From contig NZ_JBFTEH010000008.1 in NCBI RefSeq assembly GCF_041027365.1, positions 1 through 64,000 on the forward strand: a stretch of 64,000 bases of DNA, given 5' to 3'. The position numbers and the translations under genes were made by a program. This DNA is from VKMB-3413 sp041027365. GTDB lineage: Bacteria > Pseudomonadota > Alphaproteobacteria > Rhizobiales > Rhizobiaceae. Below are positions 53,281-63,011 of this stretch, piece by piece (position 1 is the stretch's first letter; the number at the start of each line of letters is the position of its first letter). Under the pieces are notes generated by a model. It searched no databases. It saw only the letters and a list, made by a program, of their open reading frames with translations, and was not told the origin of the DNA.

Positions 53281-53409
53281 GGCTGCTCGCCGGCCGGGAG
53301 CTGCGGCACCCGGCTCGATGCCAGTGACGTTTTCCGCTTTCGCGTGTCCACTGTGCCGCCACCGACGGTCGCTTCCGATCGTCGGTGTCAGGCGATGGAG
53401 GAAATCCTT

Positions 53410-53440
53410 GCGGCCGGACCGGGGTCCGGCCGCTTTCAAT
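53410..53440 (+). terminator. Terminator-like hairpin downstream of hupB
   Basis: GCGGCCGGACC (53410-53420) pairs perfectly with GGTCCGGCCGC (53423-53433), followed by TTTCAATT. It is 130 bases after hupB; it could also serve the convergent gene. Confidence 0.6.
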
Positions 53441-53532
53441 TGGGCCTGGCGATCGAGCCAAGCGCCGGCGGCCGCGACGGACAGTCATGCCCGCTCTGGG
53501 TCGTTGCGGCCGCGGGCTCGGAGCCGGCCGAT

Positions 53533-53781
53533 TCATTCATCCTGAGGGCGCCGATGTCGCCAACGCCACCCGCGGGCGGGAAGCCTCTGGACGACGATGA
53601 AGCCCGCCGGTGTCGCATCGAGATCGACGGGATGGGCTCGCGTCTTGCGGCTGTCGCAGGCGCTGCAGCGGAAGCGGATCTCCTCGAAGGGCAGGCCGGC
53701 AGAGGCGCCGTGAGCCACGAGATCGCTGGCGAGGAAGTGCGCCTGTCGGTGACAGCGTTGGCACAGGACGCGCACCGCCAT
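53533..53781 (-). CDS. Small zinc-binding protein (82 aa)
   Basis: MAVRVLCQRCHRQAHFLASD contains a CxxCH pair and, ~30 residues later, FRCSACDSRKTRAHP a second CxxC, together a probable zinc ribbon. Similar small proteins of unknown function are found in rhizobia. Start uncertain: ATG 53781 (AAGCGGGA upstream) is preferred; ATG 53826 and 53922 are in frame and would add an unconserved N-terminus. The last ~20 residues are basic. Convergent with hupB. Confidence 0.55.
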   Translation of the reverse strand: MAVRVLCQRCHRQAHFLASDLVAHGASAGLPFEEIRFRCSACDSRKTRAHPVDLDATPAGFIVVQRLPARGWRWRHRRPQDE

Positions 53782-53931
53782 GTCCCGCTTTGACGCTTCC
53801 TGCAGATTCGTGATCGGCCGTACCATATGCCCGACATGGAACGAAACGGGAACATCGTCAATGCGAACCGGCTTTGAGGGGCCGAAGCTCCCGCCCGCGC
53901 CGGATCGCCGCAGACGGGGCACTGGGGCCGG

Positions 53932-54615
53932 TCAGGCGACGGTGACCACGAGGTCGCCGACGCCGTCGATATGGCCCTCCAGCCGGTCGCCGCGCTGGAC
54001 CGCGCCGACGCCCGCCGGCGTGCCGGTCATGATGACGTCGCCAGGGGCGAGGGCGAAGAGGCCGGAAAGGTAGGAGATCGCCTCGGCGGTCTTCCAGATC
54101 GTCTGGTTGAGGTCGCCGCTCTGGCGAATCTCGCCGTTCACCTTCAGCCAGATCGCTCCCTGCGAGGGATGGCCGATCTCGGCGGCCGGGACGATCGCAG
54201 AGACCGGCGCGGAGTGCTCGAAGGCCTTGCCGATCTCCCAGGGACGGCCGAGCTTCTTCGCTTCCGCCTGCAGGTCGCGCCGCGTCATGTCGAGGCCGAC
54301 GGCATAGCCGTAGACATGCGACAGCGCGTCCTCGACCGCAATGTTCTCGCCGCCCTTCGACAGGCAGACGACGAGCTCGATCTCGTGATGCACGTCGGTG
54401 CTCCTGGCGGGGTAGGGGAATTCGCCCGAGGTGACGAGGTTGTCCGGGTTCTTCTGGAAGAAGAAGGGCGGCTCCTTGTTCGGATCGTGGCCCATCTCGA
54501 TCGCGTGGTCGGCATAGTTGCGCCCGACGCAGTAGACCCGGCGCACCGGAAATGTGTCGGACGAACCTTTGACGGGCAACGCCGTGATCGCGGCGGGCGG
54601 GAAGACGTGCGGCAT
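53932..54615 (-). CDS. Fumarylacetoacetate hydrolase family protein
   Basis: Mg-dependent hydrolase/decarboxylase of the FAH superfamily, acting on C-C bonds of small keto-acids or on oxaloacetate/acylpyruvates. YCVGRNYADHAIEMGHDP, PFFFQKNPDNLV, VHHEIELVVCLSKGGENI (metal-binding E-x-E) and DVIMTGTPAGVGAVQRGD are the family blocks. Start MPHVFPPAAI at ATG 54615 has AAGGAG upstream. 227 residues. The exact substrate cannot be read from sequence. Confidence 0.88.
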   Translation of the reverse strand: MPHVFPPAAITALPVKGSSDTFPVRRVYCVGRNYADHAIEMGHDPNKEPPFFFQKNPDNLVTSGEFPYPARSTDVHHEIELVVCLSKGGENIAVEDALSHVYGYAVGLDMTRRDLQAEAKKLGRPWEIGKAFEHSAPVSAIVPAAEIGHPSQGAIWLKVNGEIRQSGDLNQTIWKTAEAISYLSGLFALAPGDVIMTGTPAGVGAVQRGDRLEGHIDGVGDLVVTVA

Positions 54616-54672
54616 CGGGAAAGGCTCCTTGTATGGCGATGTCATGCCGGGTGAACAGGATCGGCGGGGCCT

Positions 54673-55737
54673 TCAGCCGTCGCCATTGCTGGTGTCCGTC
54701 CCGCCGGATGGAGGATAGGCGTGCCGGCGCCCGTCAGGACCGGTGACGGTGCAGCCCTCGCCGGAGGAGTCGAGATAGGTCGGCCCGATCGGCACCTTGC
54801 CGTAGCCGCCGGGAATGTCGAGGACATAGGTCGGCTGGCAGAGGCCGGAGACGCGGCCGCGCAAGCTCCGCATCAGCGCCTGGCCCCCGGGGATCGTCGT
54901 GCGCAGATGCGCGGTGCCGGGGGCGAGGTCGCCCTGGTGCAGGTAGTAGGGCTTGACCCGGTTCTCGACGAAGGCCCGCATCAGTGCCGACAGCGTCTCG
55001 GCGTCGTCGTTGACGCCGGCGAGCAGCACGGACTGGCTGATCATCGGGACGCCTGCGTCGACGAGCCGCGCGATCGCAGCCCGCGCAGCGTCGGTGAATT
55101 CGCGCGGGTGATTGGCGTGCAGCGCGACGAAGACGGCGCCGCCGAACTCCTTGAGCGCCGCCACCAGCGCGTCCCCCACCTTTTCCGGATCGACCACCGG
55201 CACGCGGGTGTGCAGGCGCAGCACCTTCACATGCGCGATCGCCCGCAGTCGCTCGGCGATCGCCGCCAGCCGGCGCGGCGAAAGCAGGAAGGGATCGCCG
55301 CCGGTGACGACCACCTCCCAGATCTCGGGGTGGTCCGCGATGTAGGCGAGGGCGGCGTCGAGCTCGGCCTCGGTGAGCGAGCCGTCGCCGTCCGGCCCGA
55401 CCACCTCGCGGCGGAAGCAGAAGCGGCAATAGACCGGGCAGACATGCAGCGGCTTCAAGAGCACGCGGTCGCGATAGCGATGCACGATGCCCGGCAGCGG
55501 CGCATGGGCGCCGTCGCCGATGGGATCGACGCGCTCCTCCGGCAGGGTCTGCAGCTCATCCTCGCGCGGGACGAACTGGCGCCCCATCGGATCGTCGGCA
55601 TCCTCGATCAGACCCGCCATCTCCGGGGTGATGGCGACGGCATAGCGAGCGGCCACCCGTTCAAGCGCCGGACGCCGCGCCGGCGCGATCAGCCCGGCGG
55701 CTGCGAGATCGGCGGGCGAGCGCAGTGTCCGGCTCAT
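54673..55737 (-). CDS. epmB: EF-P (R)-beta-lysine-forming lysine 2,3-aminomutase, EpmB type
   Basis: Radical-SAM, PLP-dependent enzyme converting lysine to beta-lysine for EF-P modification. The Fe-S motif is HVCPVYCRFCFRREVVG (CxxxCxxC); VVVTGGDPFLLS and the PLP-lysine region near the C-terminus (KVPIGPTY) are present. 354 residues, short like EpmB and lacking the extended C-terminus of clostridial aminomutases. Its ATG overlaps the epmA stop by 4 bases, so the two are one transcript, next to efp. Confidence 0.9.
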   Translation of the reverse strand: MSRTLRSPADLAAAGLIAPARRPALERVAARYAVAITPEMAGLIEDADDPMGRQFVPREDELQTLPEERVDPIGDGAHAPLPGIVHRYRDRVLLKPLHVCPVYCRFCFRREVVGPDGDGSLTEAELDAALAYIADHPEIWEVVVTGGDPFLLSPRRLAAIAERLRAIAHVKVLRLHTRVPVVDPEKVGDALVAALKEFGGAVFVALHANHPREFTDAARAAIARLVDAGVPMISQSVLLAGVNDDAETLSALMRAFVENRVKPYYLHQGDLAPGTAHLRTTIPGGQALMRSLRGRVSGLCQPTYVLDIPGGYGKVPIGPTYLDSSGEGCTVTGPDGRRHAYPPSGGTDTSNGDG

Positions 55738-56798
55738 CGTCGGGGCTCCCCGGCACTCTCCGCGACCGGCGTCCAGATCACCTCCGTCACCTTATCGGCC
55801 CCGACGGCCAGCATCGCCAGCCGGTCGAAGCCGAGCGCGATGCCGGAGGCTTCCGGCATGATCGCCAGCGCGTCGAGGAAATCCTCGTCGAGCGGGTAGC
55901 GCTCGCCGTAGACCCGCTCGCGCTCGTCCATTTCGGCGGTGAAGCGGCGGCGCTGCTCGGCCGGGTCGGTCAGCTCGCCGAACGCGTTCGCCAGTTCGAC
56001 GCCGCATGCGAAGAGTTCGAAGCGCTCTGCGACGCGCGGATCGCGCGGGCTGCGGCGGGCGAGGGCGCCTTCCGGCACCGGGTATTCCATCAGGATGGTG
56101 GCGCGGCCGTTGCCGATGTTGGGCTCGACGCGCTCGACCATGACGCGGCTGAAGAGATCCTCCCAGCTGTCGTCGACGGCGGTCCGAAGTCCGGCGCCGC
56201 GCACTGCGGCTTCGAGCCCGGCGCGGTCGGTCGTCCCATCCGCGGCGACGGTTGCCAGGAGATCGATCCCGGCAAAGCGCGCGAAGGCTTCGGCGACGGT
56301 CAGCCGGTCCGGTTCGGCGAAGGGATCGGCGTCCCGGCCGCGGAAGGAAAAGCGCCGCATGCCGGTCCGTTCCGCGGCGAGCGCCAGCAGCGCGGCGGAG
56401 TCATCCATCAGCGCTTCGTAGGTCTCCCCGGCGCGGTACCATTCGAGCATGGTGAACTCCGGGTGGTGCAGGGCGCTGCGTTCGCCGTTGCGCCAGACCG
56501 GGCCAAGGCTGAAGATGCGGCTCTCGCCCGCCGCAAGCAGCTTCTTGCAGGCGAACTCCGGCGAGGTGTGGAGGTAGAGCGGCAGGCGCGTTCCGTCGGT
56601 GCGGAACTCCTGGGTGGCGAAGGCGGCCAGATGCGCCTCGTTGCCGGGCGAGACCTGCAGGCAGGCGGTCGTCACCTCCAGGAAGTCGCGGCCGGCGAGA
56701 AAGGCGCGGACGTCCGCCGCAATGGCGTTGCGGGCGAGAAGGCGCGGACGGCGGTCGGCGTGGACGTGAGGCGCCCAGAAGGGCGAAGGCTTTGTCAT
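55734..56798 (-). CDS. epmA: EF-P lysine aminoacylase EpmA (GenX/PoxA)
   Basis: LysRS-like enzyme that attaches beta-lysine to the conserved EF-P lysine. It has the class II core only (RLPLYLHTSPEFACKKLLAA; VWRNGERSALHHPEFTMLEW; ALGFDRLAML) and lacks the anticodon-binding domain of lysyl-tRNA synthetase. 354 residues, slightly longer than E. coli EpmA. Transcribed away from efp, which lies 115 bp upstream on the other strand. Confidence 0.93.
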   Translation of the reverse strand: MTKPSPFWAPHVHADRRPRLLARNAIAADVRAFLAGRDFLEVTTACLQVSPGNEAHLAAFATQEFRTDGTRLPLYLHTSPEFACKKLLAAGESRIFSLGPVWRNGERSALHHPEFTMLEWYRAGETYEALMDDSAALLALAAERTGMRRFSFRGRDADPFAEPDRLTVAEAFARFAGIDLLATVAADGTTDRAGLEAAVRGAGLRTAVDDSWEDLFSRVMVERVEPNIGNGRATILMEYPVPEGALARRSPRDPRVAERFELFACGVELANAFGELTDPAEQRRRFTAEMDERERVYGERYPLDEDFLDALAIMPEASGIALGFDRLAMLAVGADKVTEVIWTPVAESAGEPRR

Positions 56799-56913
56799 GG
56801 CTTTGATACAGATTCGTCGCGCAGCGCTGGAGATCGCGCGTCAGATGCGCTAGGCCCGAGCCAAACGGCGGCCAGCGCCGCTTCGTCAACGCAAACCTCA
56901 AGGATTTCGTCTC

Positions 56914-57486
56914 GTGGTGAAGGTGATCGCCAGTTCGCTCCGCAAAGGCAATGTCGTGGAAAGGGATGACGGCCATCTCTACGTCATTCTGACGGCGGAC
57001 AACATCCATCCCGGCAAGGGCACGCCGGTGACCCAGCTCGACATGCGCCGGATTTCCGACGGCACCAAGGTCTCCGACCGCTATCGTACGACCGAGCAGG
57101 TGGAGCGCGCCTTCGTCGAGGAGCGCGAGCACACCTTCCTCTACAGCGACGCCGAGGGCTTCCACTTCATGAACCCGGAGACCTTCGACCAGGTCGCCGT
57201 GCCCGAAAGCGTCGTTGGCGACTTTGCGCCCTATCTCCAGGAGGAGATGCCGGTGCAGGTGGCGATCTACAACGGCGTGCCGATCTCGATCGAGCTGCCG
57301 CAGCGCGCGACCTACGAGGTGGTCGAGACCGAGCCGACGACCAAGGGCCAGACCGCGTCTTCGTCCTACAAGCCGGCGATCCTGTCGAACGGCGTGAAGA
57401 CGACCGTCCCGCCGCATATCGCGGTCGGCACGCGCATCGTCGTGATGACCGCCGACGGCTCCTATGTGGAGCGCGCCAAGGACTGA
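56914..57486 (+). CDS. efp: Elongation factor P
   Basis: Rescues ribosomes stalled at polyproline stretches. GTG start gives MVKVIASSLRKGNVVERDDG; the modified loop is NIHPGKGTPVTQLDMRRISD with the target lysine at position 35. Domains II and III follow (EEMPVQVAIYNGVPISIELP; VETEPTTKGQTASSSYKPAI). 190 residues. The loop Lys together with adjacent epmA/epmB predicts beta-lysylation rather than rhamnosylation (which needs Arg). Confidence 0.96.
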   Translation: MVKVIASSLRKGNVVERDDGHLYVILTADNIHPGKGTPVTQLDMRRISDGTKVSDRYRTTEQVERAFVEEREHTFLYSDAEGFHFMNPETFDQVAVPESVVGDFAPYLQEEMPVQVAIYNGVPISIELPQRATYEVVETEPTTKGQTASSSYKPAILSNGVKTTVPPHIAVGTRIVVMTADGSYVERAKD

Positions 57487-57591
57487 TCGTCCGGCGCCGG
57501 CGCCCGCACCCTTGCGGACGCCTTCCGGGCGCGGCCGGACCGACCGCCGCGCCGCGATCCGTCGCCTCCGTCCGCGGCGGGACCCGCGGCC

Positions 57592-59307
57592 TCAGGCCAT
57601 CTCGGCGGCCGGCGTCTCGCGCTGCATGCGCGGCATCAGCGCCATCAGGTGCCGCGTGTAGTCGTCCTGCGGCCGCTCGAAGAGGTCCTCCGTCGCCGCC
57701 GTCTCGACGATCTTTCCCCGCCGCATGACCGCGACGCGGTCGCACATCTGCCGGATCACCGGCAGGTCGTGGCTGATGAACAGCATGGTCAGGCCGAGTT
57801 CGTCCTGCAGGTCCTTCAGAAGGTTGAGGATCTGCGCCTGGATCGAGACGTCGAGGGCGGAGGTCGGCTCGTCGCAGATCAGGAAGCGCGGCCGCGTCGC
57901 GAGCGCCCGCGCGATCGAGATGCGCTGGCGCTGGCCACCGGAGAATTCGTGCGGGAACTTCGCCGCCGCCCTGGCGCCGAGCCCGACATGGTCGAGCAGG
58001 TCGTCGACGATCCGCCGAACCTCCTCGCGTGACCCCGCCAGCTTGTGGAAGCGGATCGGCTCGGCGACGATGTCGCGCACCTTCATGCGCGGATTCACCG
58101 ACGAATAGGGATCCTGGAAGATCATCTGCATCTGCCGGCGATAGCGGTTCAGCGCCTTGCGGCTGCCGAGCTTGGCAAGGTCGGTGCCGGCAAACCGGAT
58201 CTCGCCCGCGGTCGGCTTGTAGATGCCGGTGACCAGCCGCGCGACGGTGGACTTGCCGGAGCCGGATTCGCCGACGAGGCCGAAGGTCTCGCCCGGCCGG
58301 ATGTCGAAGGAGACGCCGTCGACCGCCCGCACCTCCTGCCGGCCGCCGCCGAAGAGCGAGCCCAGCTGGAAGATCATCTTCAGGTCGCGCACATCGAGCA
58401 GCGGGCCTTCCACCGCCTCGTAGTCGCGATGCTGGCCGAGCCAGTGGGTCTTGAGGTCGAGGCTCTTGCGGGTGCCGGCCGATTCGATGTGCTCCACCAG
58501 CGGGAATCGGTCGAGCTTGACGTCGGGCCGCGGCACCGCGGAGATCAGGCTGCGGGTGTAGGCGTGGTCGGGGTCGCCGAGGATCTTCGCCGTCGGCCCC
58601 GTCTCGACGACCTCGCCGCGATACATCACCGCTACCCGGTCGGCGATCTCGGCGATCACGCCCATGTCGTGGGTGATGATCAGCATGCCCGCGCCGGACT
58701 CCTTCACCAGCGAGCGCAGGAGGTCGAGGATCTGCGCCTGGATCGAGACGTCGAGGGCCGTCGTCGGCTCGTCGGCGATGATCACGTCCGGTTCGGCGCA
58801 CAGGGCGAGCGCGATGACGACGCGCTGGCGCATGCCGCCGGAGAACTGGTGCGGGTAATGGTCGATGCGCCGCTCGGGATCGGGAATGCCGACCTGGTCC
58901 ATGAGCTTGATCGCGCGCCTTCGCGCCTCGGCCTCGTCGATCGGCAGATGCGTGCGCATCGTGGTGATCAACTGCTCCGCGATGGTGCGCAGCGGGTCGA
59001 GCGAGGTCAGCGGATCCTGGAAGATCATCGAGATCTTCGCACCCCGCAGGCGCCGCATCTCCTCCTGTCCGAGATTGTCGATGCGCTGGCCTTCCAGCGT
59101 CACCGTTCCGGCGGAGACGCGGCCGGGACGCTCCAGAAGGCCCATCGCGGCATTGCCGATGGTGGACTTGCCGGCGCCGGATTCGCCGACGACGCCGAGG
59201 ATCTCGCCGGCGGCGAGCTTGAGCGTGATGCTCTTGGCGGCGACGACATCGCCGCGACGGGAGGGGAACTCGACCCGAAGGCCGTCGATGTCGAGGAGGA
59301 TGGTCAT
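57592..59307 (-). CDS. Peptide-type ABC transporter, fused double ATPase
   Basis: Energises the peptide/nickel-type importer encoded upstream; combines DppD and DppF in one 571-residue chain. First half: Walker A GESGAGKST, signature QFSGGMRQRVVIALALC, Walker B VIIADEPTTALD. Second half: GESGSGKST, EFSGGQRQRISIARALA, FLICDEPTSALD. Oligopeptide-type C-terminal extensions follow each half. ATG 59307 has GAGGAGACAG upstream. Last gene of the operon. Confidence 0.92.
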   Translation of the reverse strand: MTILLDIDGLRVEFPSRRGDVVAAKSITLKLAAGEILGVVGESGAGKSTIGNAAMGLLERPGRVSAGTVTLEGQRIDNLGQEEMRRLRGAKISMIFQDPLTSLDPLRTIAEQLITTMRTHLPIDEAEARRRAIKLMDQVGIPDPERRIDHYPHQFSGGMRQRVVIALALCAEPDVIIADEPTTALDVSIQAQILDLLRSLVKESGAGMLIITHDMGVIAEIADRVAVMYRGEVVETGPTAKILGDPDHAYTRSLISAVPRPDVKLDRFPLVEHIESAGTRKSLDLKTHWLGQHRDYEAVEGPLLDVRDLKMIFQLGSLFGGGRQEVRAVDGVSFDIRPGETFGLVGESGSGKSTVARLVTGIYKPTAGEIRFAGTDLAKLGSRKALNRYRRQMQMIFQDPYSSVNPRMKVRDIVAEPIRFHKLAGSREEVRRIVDDLLDHVGLGARAAAKFPHEFSGGQRQRISIARALATRPRFLICDEPTSALDVSIQAQILNLLKDLQDELGLTMLFISHDLPVIRQMCDRVAVMRRGKIVETAATEDLFERPQDDYTRHLMALMPRMQRETPAAEMA

Positions 59308-59318
59308 CGTCTGTCTCC

Positions 59319-60266
59319 TCAGCGCAGTTTCGGGTTCAGCGCGTCGCGCAGCCAGTCGCCGAGGAGGTTGATCGCGAGGACCAGGACCACCAGGGCGACA
59401 CCCGGGAAGATCGTGATCCACCACTCGCCGGAGAACAGATAGTCGTTGCCGATGCGGATCAGCGTCCCCAGCGAAGGCGAGGTCGGCGGCACGCCGACTC
59501 CGAGGAAGGACAGGGTGGCCTCGGTGATGATCGCCAGCGCCAGCTGGATCGTCGCGATCACAAGCACCGGCCCGAGGACGTTCGGCATGATGTGGCGGAA
59601 GAGGATCGTCGTCGTCGGCAGGCCGATGACCTGGCCCGCCTGGACGTATTCCTTCGTCCGCTCGATCATCACCGAGGAGCGCACCGTGCGGGCATACTGC
59701 ACCCAGAAGCTCGAGCCGATGGCCAGCACCAGGACGTAGACGGCGATCTGGTCGTAGTCGTCGCGCGGCACGATGCCGCGCAGGACGCCGTCGATCAGGA
59801 GCGCGATCAGGATCGCCGGGAAGGACAGCTGGACGTCGGCGACGCGCATCAGGATCGAATCGACGAGGCCGCCGGCGTAGCCGGAGACGAGGCCGACGAC
59901 GACGCCGATCACCATGGCGAGGATCACCGAGAGGAAACCGACGAGGAGCGAGATCCGGGCGCCGTAGAGGATGGTCGAGAAGACGTCGCGGCCCTGGTCG
60001 TCGGTGCCGAGCGGGAAGGCCCAGGAGCCGCCGTCCATCCAGGCCGGCGGCAGCAGCGAGTTCATCAGGTCGATCGAGGCGAGGTCGAACGGGTCGTGCG
60101 GAGCGACGAACGGGGCGAACAGCGCGGCGAGGAGGATGACTGCGGTGACGACCGCCGATCCGATGGCGACCGGCGAATGGGTAAAGGCGTAGAAGAGGTC
60201 GCTGTCGGCGAGGCGCGAGCGCCAGCCGATGGTCTCCGCTTCGGCCGCGGCTTCCACCTCGCTCAT
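59319..60266 (-). CDS. Peptide-type ABC transporter permease, DppC type
   Basis: Inner-membrane channel subunit. Six helices; the conserved N-terminal LLAALFAPFVAPHDPFDL and TDDQGRDVFSTILYGARISL are DppC marks, and the EAA loop reads EYVQAGQVIGLPTTTILFRH. 315 residues. It starts at ATG 60266, overlapping dppB by 4 bases, and its stop is 11 bases before the ATPase start. Confidence 0.92.
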   Translation of the reverse strand: MSEVEAAAEAETIGWRSRLADSDLFYAFTHSPVAIGSAVVTAVILLAALFAPFVAPHDPFDLASIDLMNSLLPPAWMDGGSWAFPLGTDDQGRDVFSTILYGARISLLVGFLSVILAMVIGVVVGLVSGYAGGLVDSILMRVADVQLSFPAILIALLIDGVLRGIVPRDDYDQIAVYVLVLAIGSSFWVQYARTVRSSVMIERTKEYVQAGQVIGLPTTTILFRHIMPNVLGPVLVIATIQLALAIITEATLSFLGVGVPPTSPSLGTLIRIGNDYLFSGEWWITIFPGVALVVLVLAINLLGDWLRDALNPKLR

Positions 60267-61231
60267 CGCTGCACCCTCAGACGCGGGTCGACGACGAAGT
60301 AGAGGATGTCGACGGTTAGGTTGATGACGACGAAGATGAAGGCGATCAGCATGAGGTAGGCGGCCATGACGGGGATGTCGACGTTCTCGATCGCCTGGAT
60401 GAACAGGAGCCCCATGCCGGGCCACTGAAAGACGCTCTCGGTGATGATCGCGAAGGCGATGATCGAGCCGATCTGCAGGCCGATGATGGTCATCACCGGC
60501 ACGAGCGTGTTCTTCAGCGCGATGCGGAAGTTGATGGTGCGGGCCTTCAGGCCCCGCGCGCGGGCGAACTTGACATAGTCGGTGCGCAGCACCTCGAGCA
60601 TCTCGGCGCGGATCAGCCGAACGATCAGAGTCATCTGGAAGATCGCCAAGGTGATTGCCGGCATGATCAGCGACTTCAGCCCGCTCGCGGTGAGGAAGCC
60701 GGTGGTCCACCAGCCGATATGGACGACGTCGCCGCGCCCGAAGGTCGGCAGCCAGCGCAGGATGACGCCGAAGAGCAGGATCAGGAGAATGCCGATCAGG
60801 AAGGTCGGCAGCGAGATGCCGATCAGCGACAGGGTCATGAAGCCGCGGCTGAGGATGCCCCTGCGGTTCAGCGCCGTATAGACGCCCATCGGCACGCCGA
60901 TCACCAGCGCCATGATCGCCGAGACGAGGGAGAGCTCGAAGGTCGCGGGAAAGCGCTGGGCGAGGAGCGAGTCGACCGGCTGGCGCAGGCGATAGGAGAG
61001 GCCGAAGTCGCCCTGCACGGCGTGACCGATGAAGCGCGCGTACTGAACGAAAAAGGGATCGTTGAGACCGAGGCGCTCGCGCAGCTGCTCGCGCTGCTGC
61101 AGCGTGGTGTCCTGGCCGACCATGCTGTCGATGGGATCGCCGACATAGCGGAAGAGCGAAAAGGCGATCAGCGCGACCACCAGCATCACCGCGACGGATT
61201 GCGCCAGGCGCTTGAGAATGAAGAGGAGCAT
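60263..61231 (-). CDS. Peptide-type ABC transporter permease, DppB type
   Basis: Second channel subunit: MLLFILKRLAQSVAVMLVVA, the RLGLNDPFFVQYARFIGHAV region and the EAA loop DYVKFARARGLKARTINFRI are DppB features. 322 residues, six membrane helices. Preceded by a 148-bp gap after the substrate-binding protein gene. Confidence 0.92.
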   Translation of the reverse strand: MLLFILKRLAQSVAVMLVVALIAFSLFRYVGDPIDSMVGQDTTLQQREQLRERLGLNDPFFVQYARFIGHAVQGDFGLSYRLRQPVDSLLAQRFPATFELSLVSAIMALVIGVPMGVYTALNRRGILSRGFMTLSLIGISLPTFLIGILLILLFGVILRWLPTFGRGDVVHIGWWTTGFLTASGLKSLIMPAITLAIFQMTLIVRLIRAEMLEVLRTDYVKFARARGLKARTINFRIALKNTLVPVMTIIGLQIGSIIAFAIITESVFQWPGMGLLFIQAIENVDIPVMAAYLMLIAFIFVVINLTVDILYFVVDPRLRVQR

Positions 61232-61379
61232 CTGCCCGCCGAGATAGAAAGCGTCGGAGCGCCGGCCGGCATGGCACGGTCGGCGGTGATATGTCCGGCA
61301 TGCGGTCGGGCGTTCGCTCCCTCGTGCCGGCTGCCGGTAGTGGGGCGCCGGCTCTCAGCCGGCGCCGCCGATGATGGCC

Positions 61380-62969
61380 TTACGGCATCACCACATAGCG
61401 GAAGTCGAGGACGTCGTCGGGCCGCTGCGGCGCCTTGACGTCGGACTTGATGCCCCAGGACAGCGGCTGCTGGTGCACCGGCAGGTAGCCGTAATCGTCC
61501 TTGAGGAGCTTGGTCGCCTGGTCGATCAGATCCTGCCGCTTCTTCTGGTCGGTCTCGACGCCGATCTTGGTGATCAGCGCGTCGATCTTCTCGTTCGAAT
61601 AATGGCCGTAGTTGAACTGGCCCGCATTCGTCTTCTTGTCGAAGGAGTGGACGATGTTGAGCAGGGTGTTGTGCACGTCCATCGTCGTCGGCGTCCAGCC
61701 GAGCAGGTAGAAGGAGGTGTCGTTGCCGGCCTGCGGCCCGACCTTGGCGAAGTACTTCGCCTTCGGCTGGGCGTTCAGCTGGATCTTGATGCCGATCTTG
61801 GCGAGATAGGAGGCGACGGCCCGGCAAATCAGCTCGTCATTGACGTAGCGGTTGTTCGGGCAGTCCATGCCGAGCTCGAACCCGTCGGGATAGCCGGCCT
61901 TCTTCAGAAGGTCCTTCGCCATCTTCGGATCGTACTTGTAGGGAGCCCCCTCCGCCTTGTCGTAGCCGTTGATCTGCGGCCCGACCAGTTCACCGGTCGG
62001 GTTGGCGGCGCCGCGCATCACCTTCTGGTCGATCGCCTTCAGGTCGATCGCATGCGCCATCGCCGCCCGGACGTCCTTGTTCTTGAGCGGGTTCTTGCCC
62101 TTGACGCTTGAATAGAGCAGCTGGTCGCGGAACTGGTCCATGCCGAGGAAAACCGTCCGCGCGTCGGGGCCGTGCAGCGGCTTGACGCCCTGGGCGCTCT
62201 CGAGCCGCGGCCAGTCCTGCACCGGCACCGGGAAGACGAGGTCGAGATTGCCCGAGATCAGCGCCGCGGTGCGGGTCGCATCCTCGCTGATCGGGGTGAA
62301 GACGACCTCGTCGACATTCGTCGGAATGTCCTTGTTCCAGTAGCCGTCATAGCGCTTGAAGGTGGTCTTCACGTCCGGCTGGCGCGAGGTGACGACGAAG
62401 GGGCCGGTGCCGTTCTCGTGGGTCGAGGCGTAGGTCGTGCTTGAATTGGCGTCCTTCGGGCTGGTCGCCTCGGTGGTGTTGTTCGCTTCCGCCCACTTCT
62501 TGTCCATGATGTAGAAGAACGGCAGTTCGCGCGGCAGGATCGGGTTCGGCGACGGGGTGGTCACGAGGATCGTGTAGTCGTCGATCTTCTTGATGTCGGT
62601 CATCTCCCCGCCGACGCCCTTGACGTCGGAGCCGGGGGTCAGCGAGCGCTTCCAGGTGAAGATGACGTCGTCTGCGGTGAACTTGTCGCCGTTGTGGAAG
62701 GTCACACCCTTGCGCAGGTGGAACTTCCAGTGCGTCGGATCGGTGTTTTCCCAGGAGGTGGCGAGTGCCGGCTCGAGCTTCAGATTCGTGTCGTAATGGG
62801 TCAGCGCCTCGTAGACATTGCCGAGGAAGCCGAGGGTGAAGGTCTCCTGAAGACCCTGCGGGTCGAGCGACTGGACGTCGCCCTGATAGGCCCATTTGAA
62901 CGTCTTCGCCTCGGCATGCCCCGCGCCGAGCGCGAGCGCCAGGACGCCCGCCGTGATCCAATGCTTCAT
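61380..62969 (-). CDS. Extracellular solute-binding protein, family 5 (peptide/dipeptide type)
   Basis: Periplasmic receptor of the ABC importer. Signal peptide MKHWITAGVLALALGAGHAE A|KTFKW; conserved family-5 blocks YQGDVQSLDPQGLQE, THWKFHLRKGVTFHNGDKFT and AMAHAIDLKAIDQKVMRGAA. 529 residues, normal. AGGAGAGGC precedes the start. Ligand unknown: the M20 amidohydrolase upstream suggests peptides or N-acyl amino acids. Confidence 0.92.
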   Translation of the reverse strand: MKHWITAGVLALALGAGHAEAKTFKWAYQGDVQSLDPQGLQETFTLGFLGNVYEALTHYDTNLKLEPALATSWENTDPTHWKFHLRKGVTFHNGDKFTADDVIFTWKRSLTPGSDVKGVGGEMTDIKKIDDYTILVTTPSPNPILPRELPFFYIMDKKWAEANNTTEATSPKDANSSTTYASTHENGTGPFVVTSRQPDVKTTFKRYDGYWNKDIPTNVDEVVFTPISEDATRTAALISGNLDLVFPVPVQDWPRLESAQGVKPLHGPDARTVFLGMDQFRDQLLYSSVKGKNPLKNKDVRAAMAHAIDLKAIDQKVMRGAANPTGELVGPQINGYDKAEGAPYKYDPKMAKDLLKKAGYPDGFELGMDCPNNRYVNDELICRAVASYLAKIGIKIQLNAQPKAKYFAKVGPQAGNDTSFYLLGWTPTTMDVHNTLLNIVHSFDKKTNAGQFNYGHYSNEKIDALITKIGVETDQKKRQDLIDQATKLLKDDYGYLPVHQQPLSWGIKSDVKAPQRPDDVLDFRYVVMP

Positions 62970-63011
62970 GAACGCCTCTCCTGTTCTGACTGATTGCTTT
63001 GCCGTCGTCCG

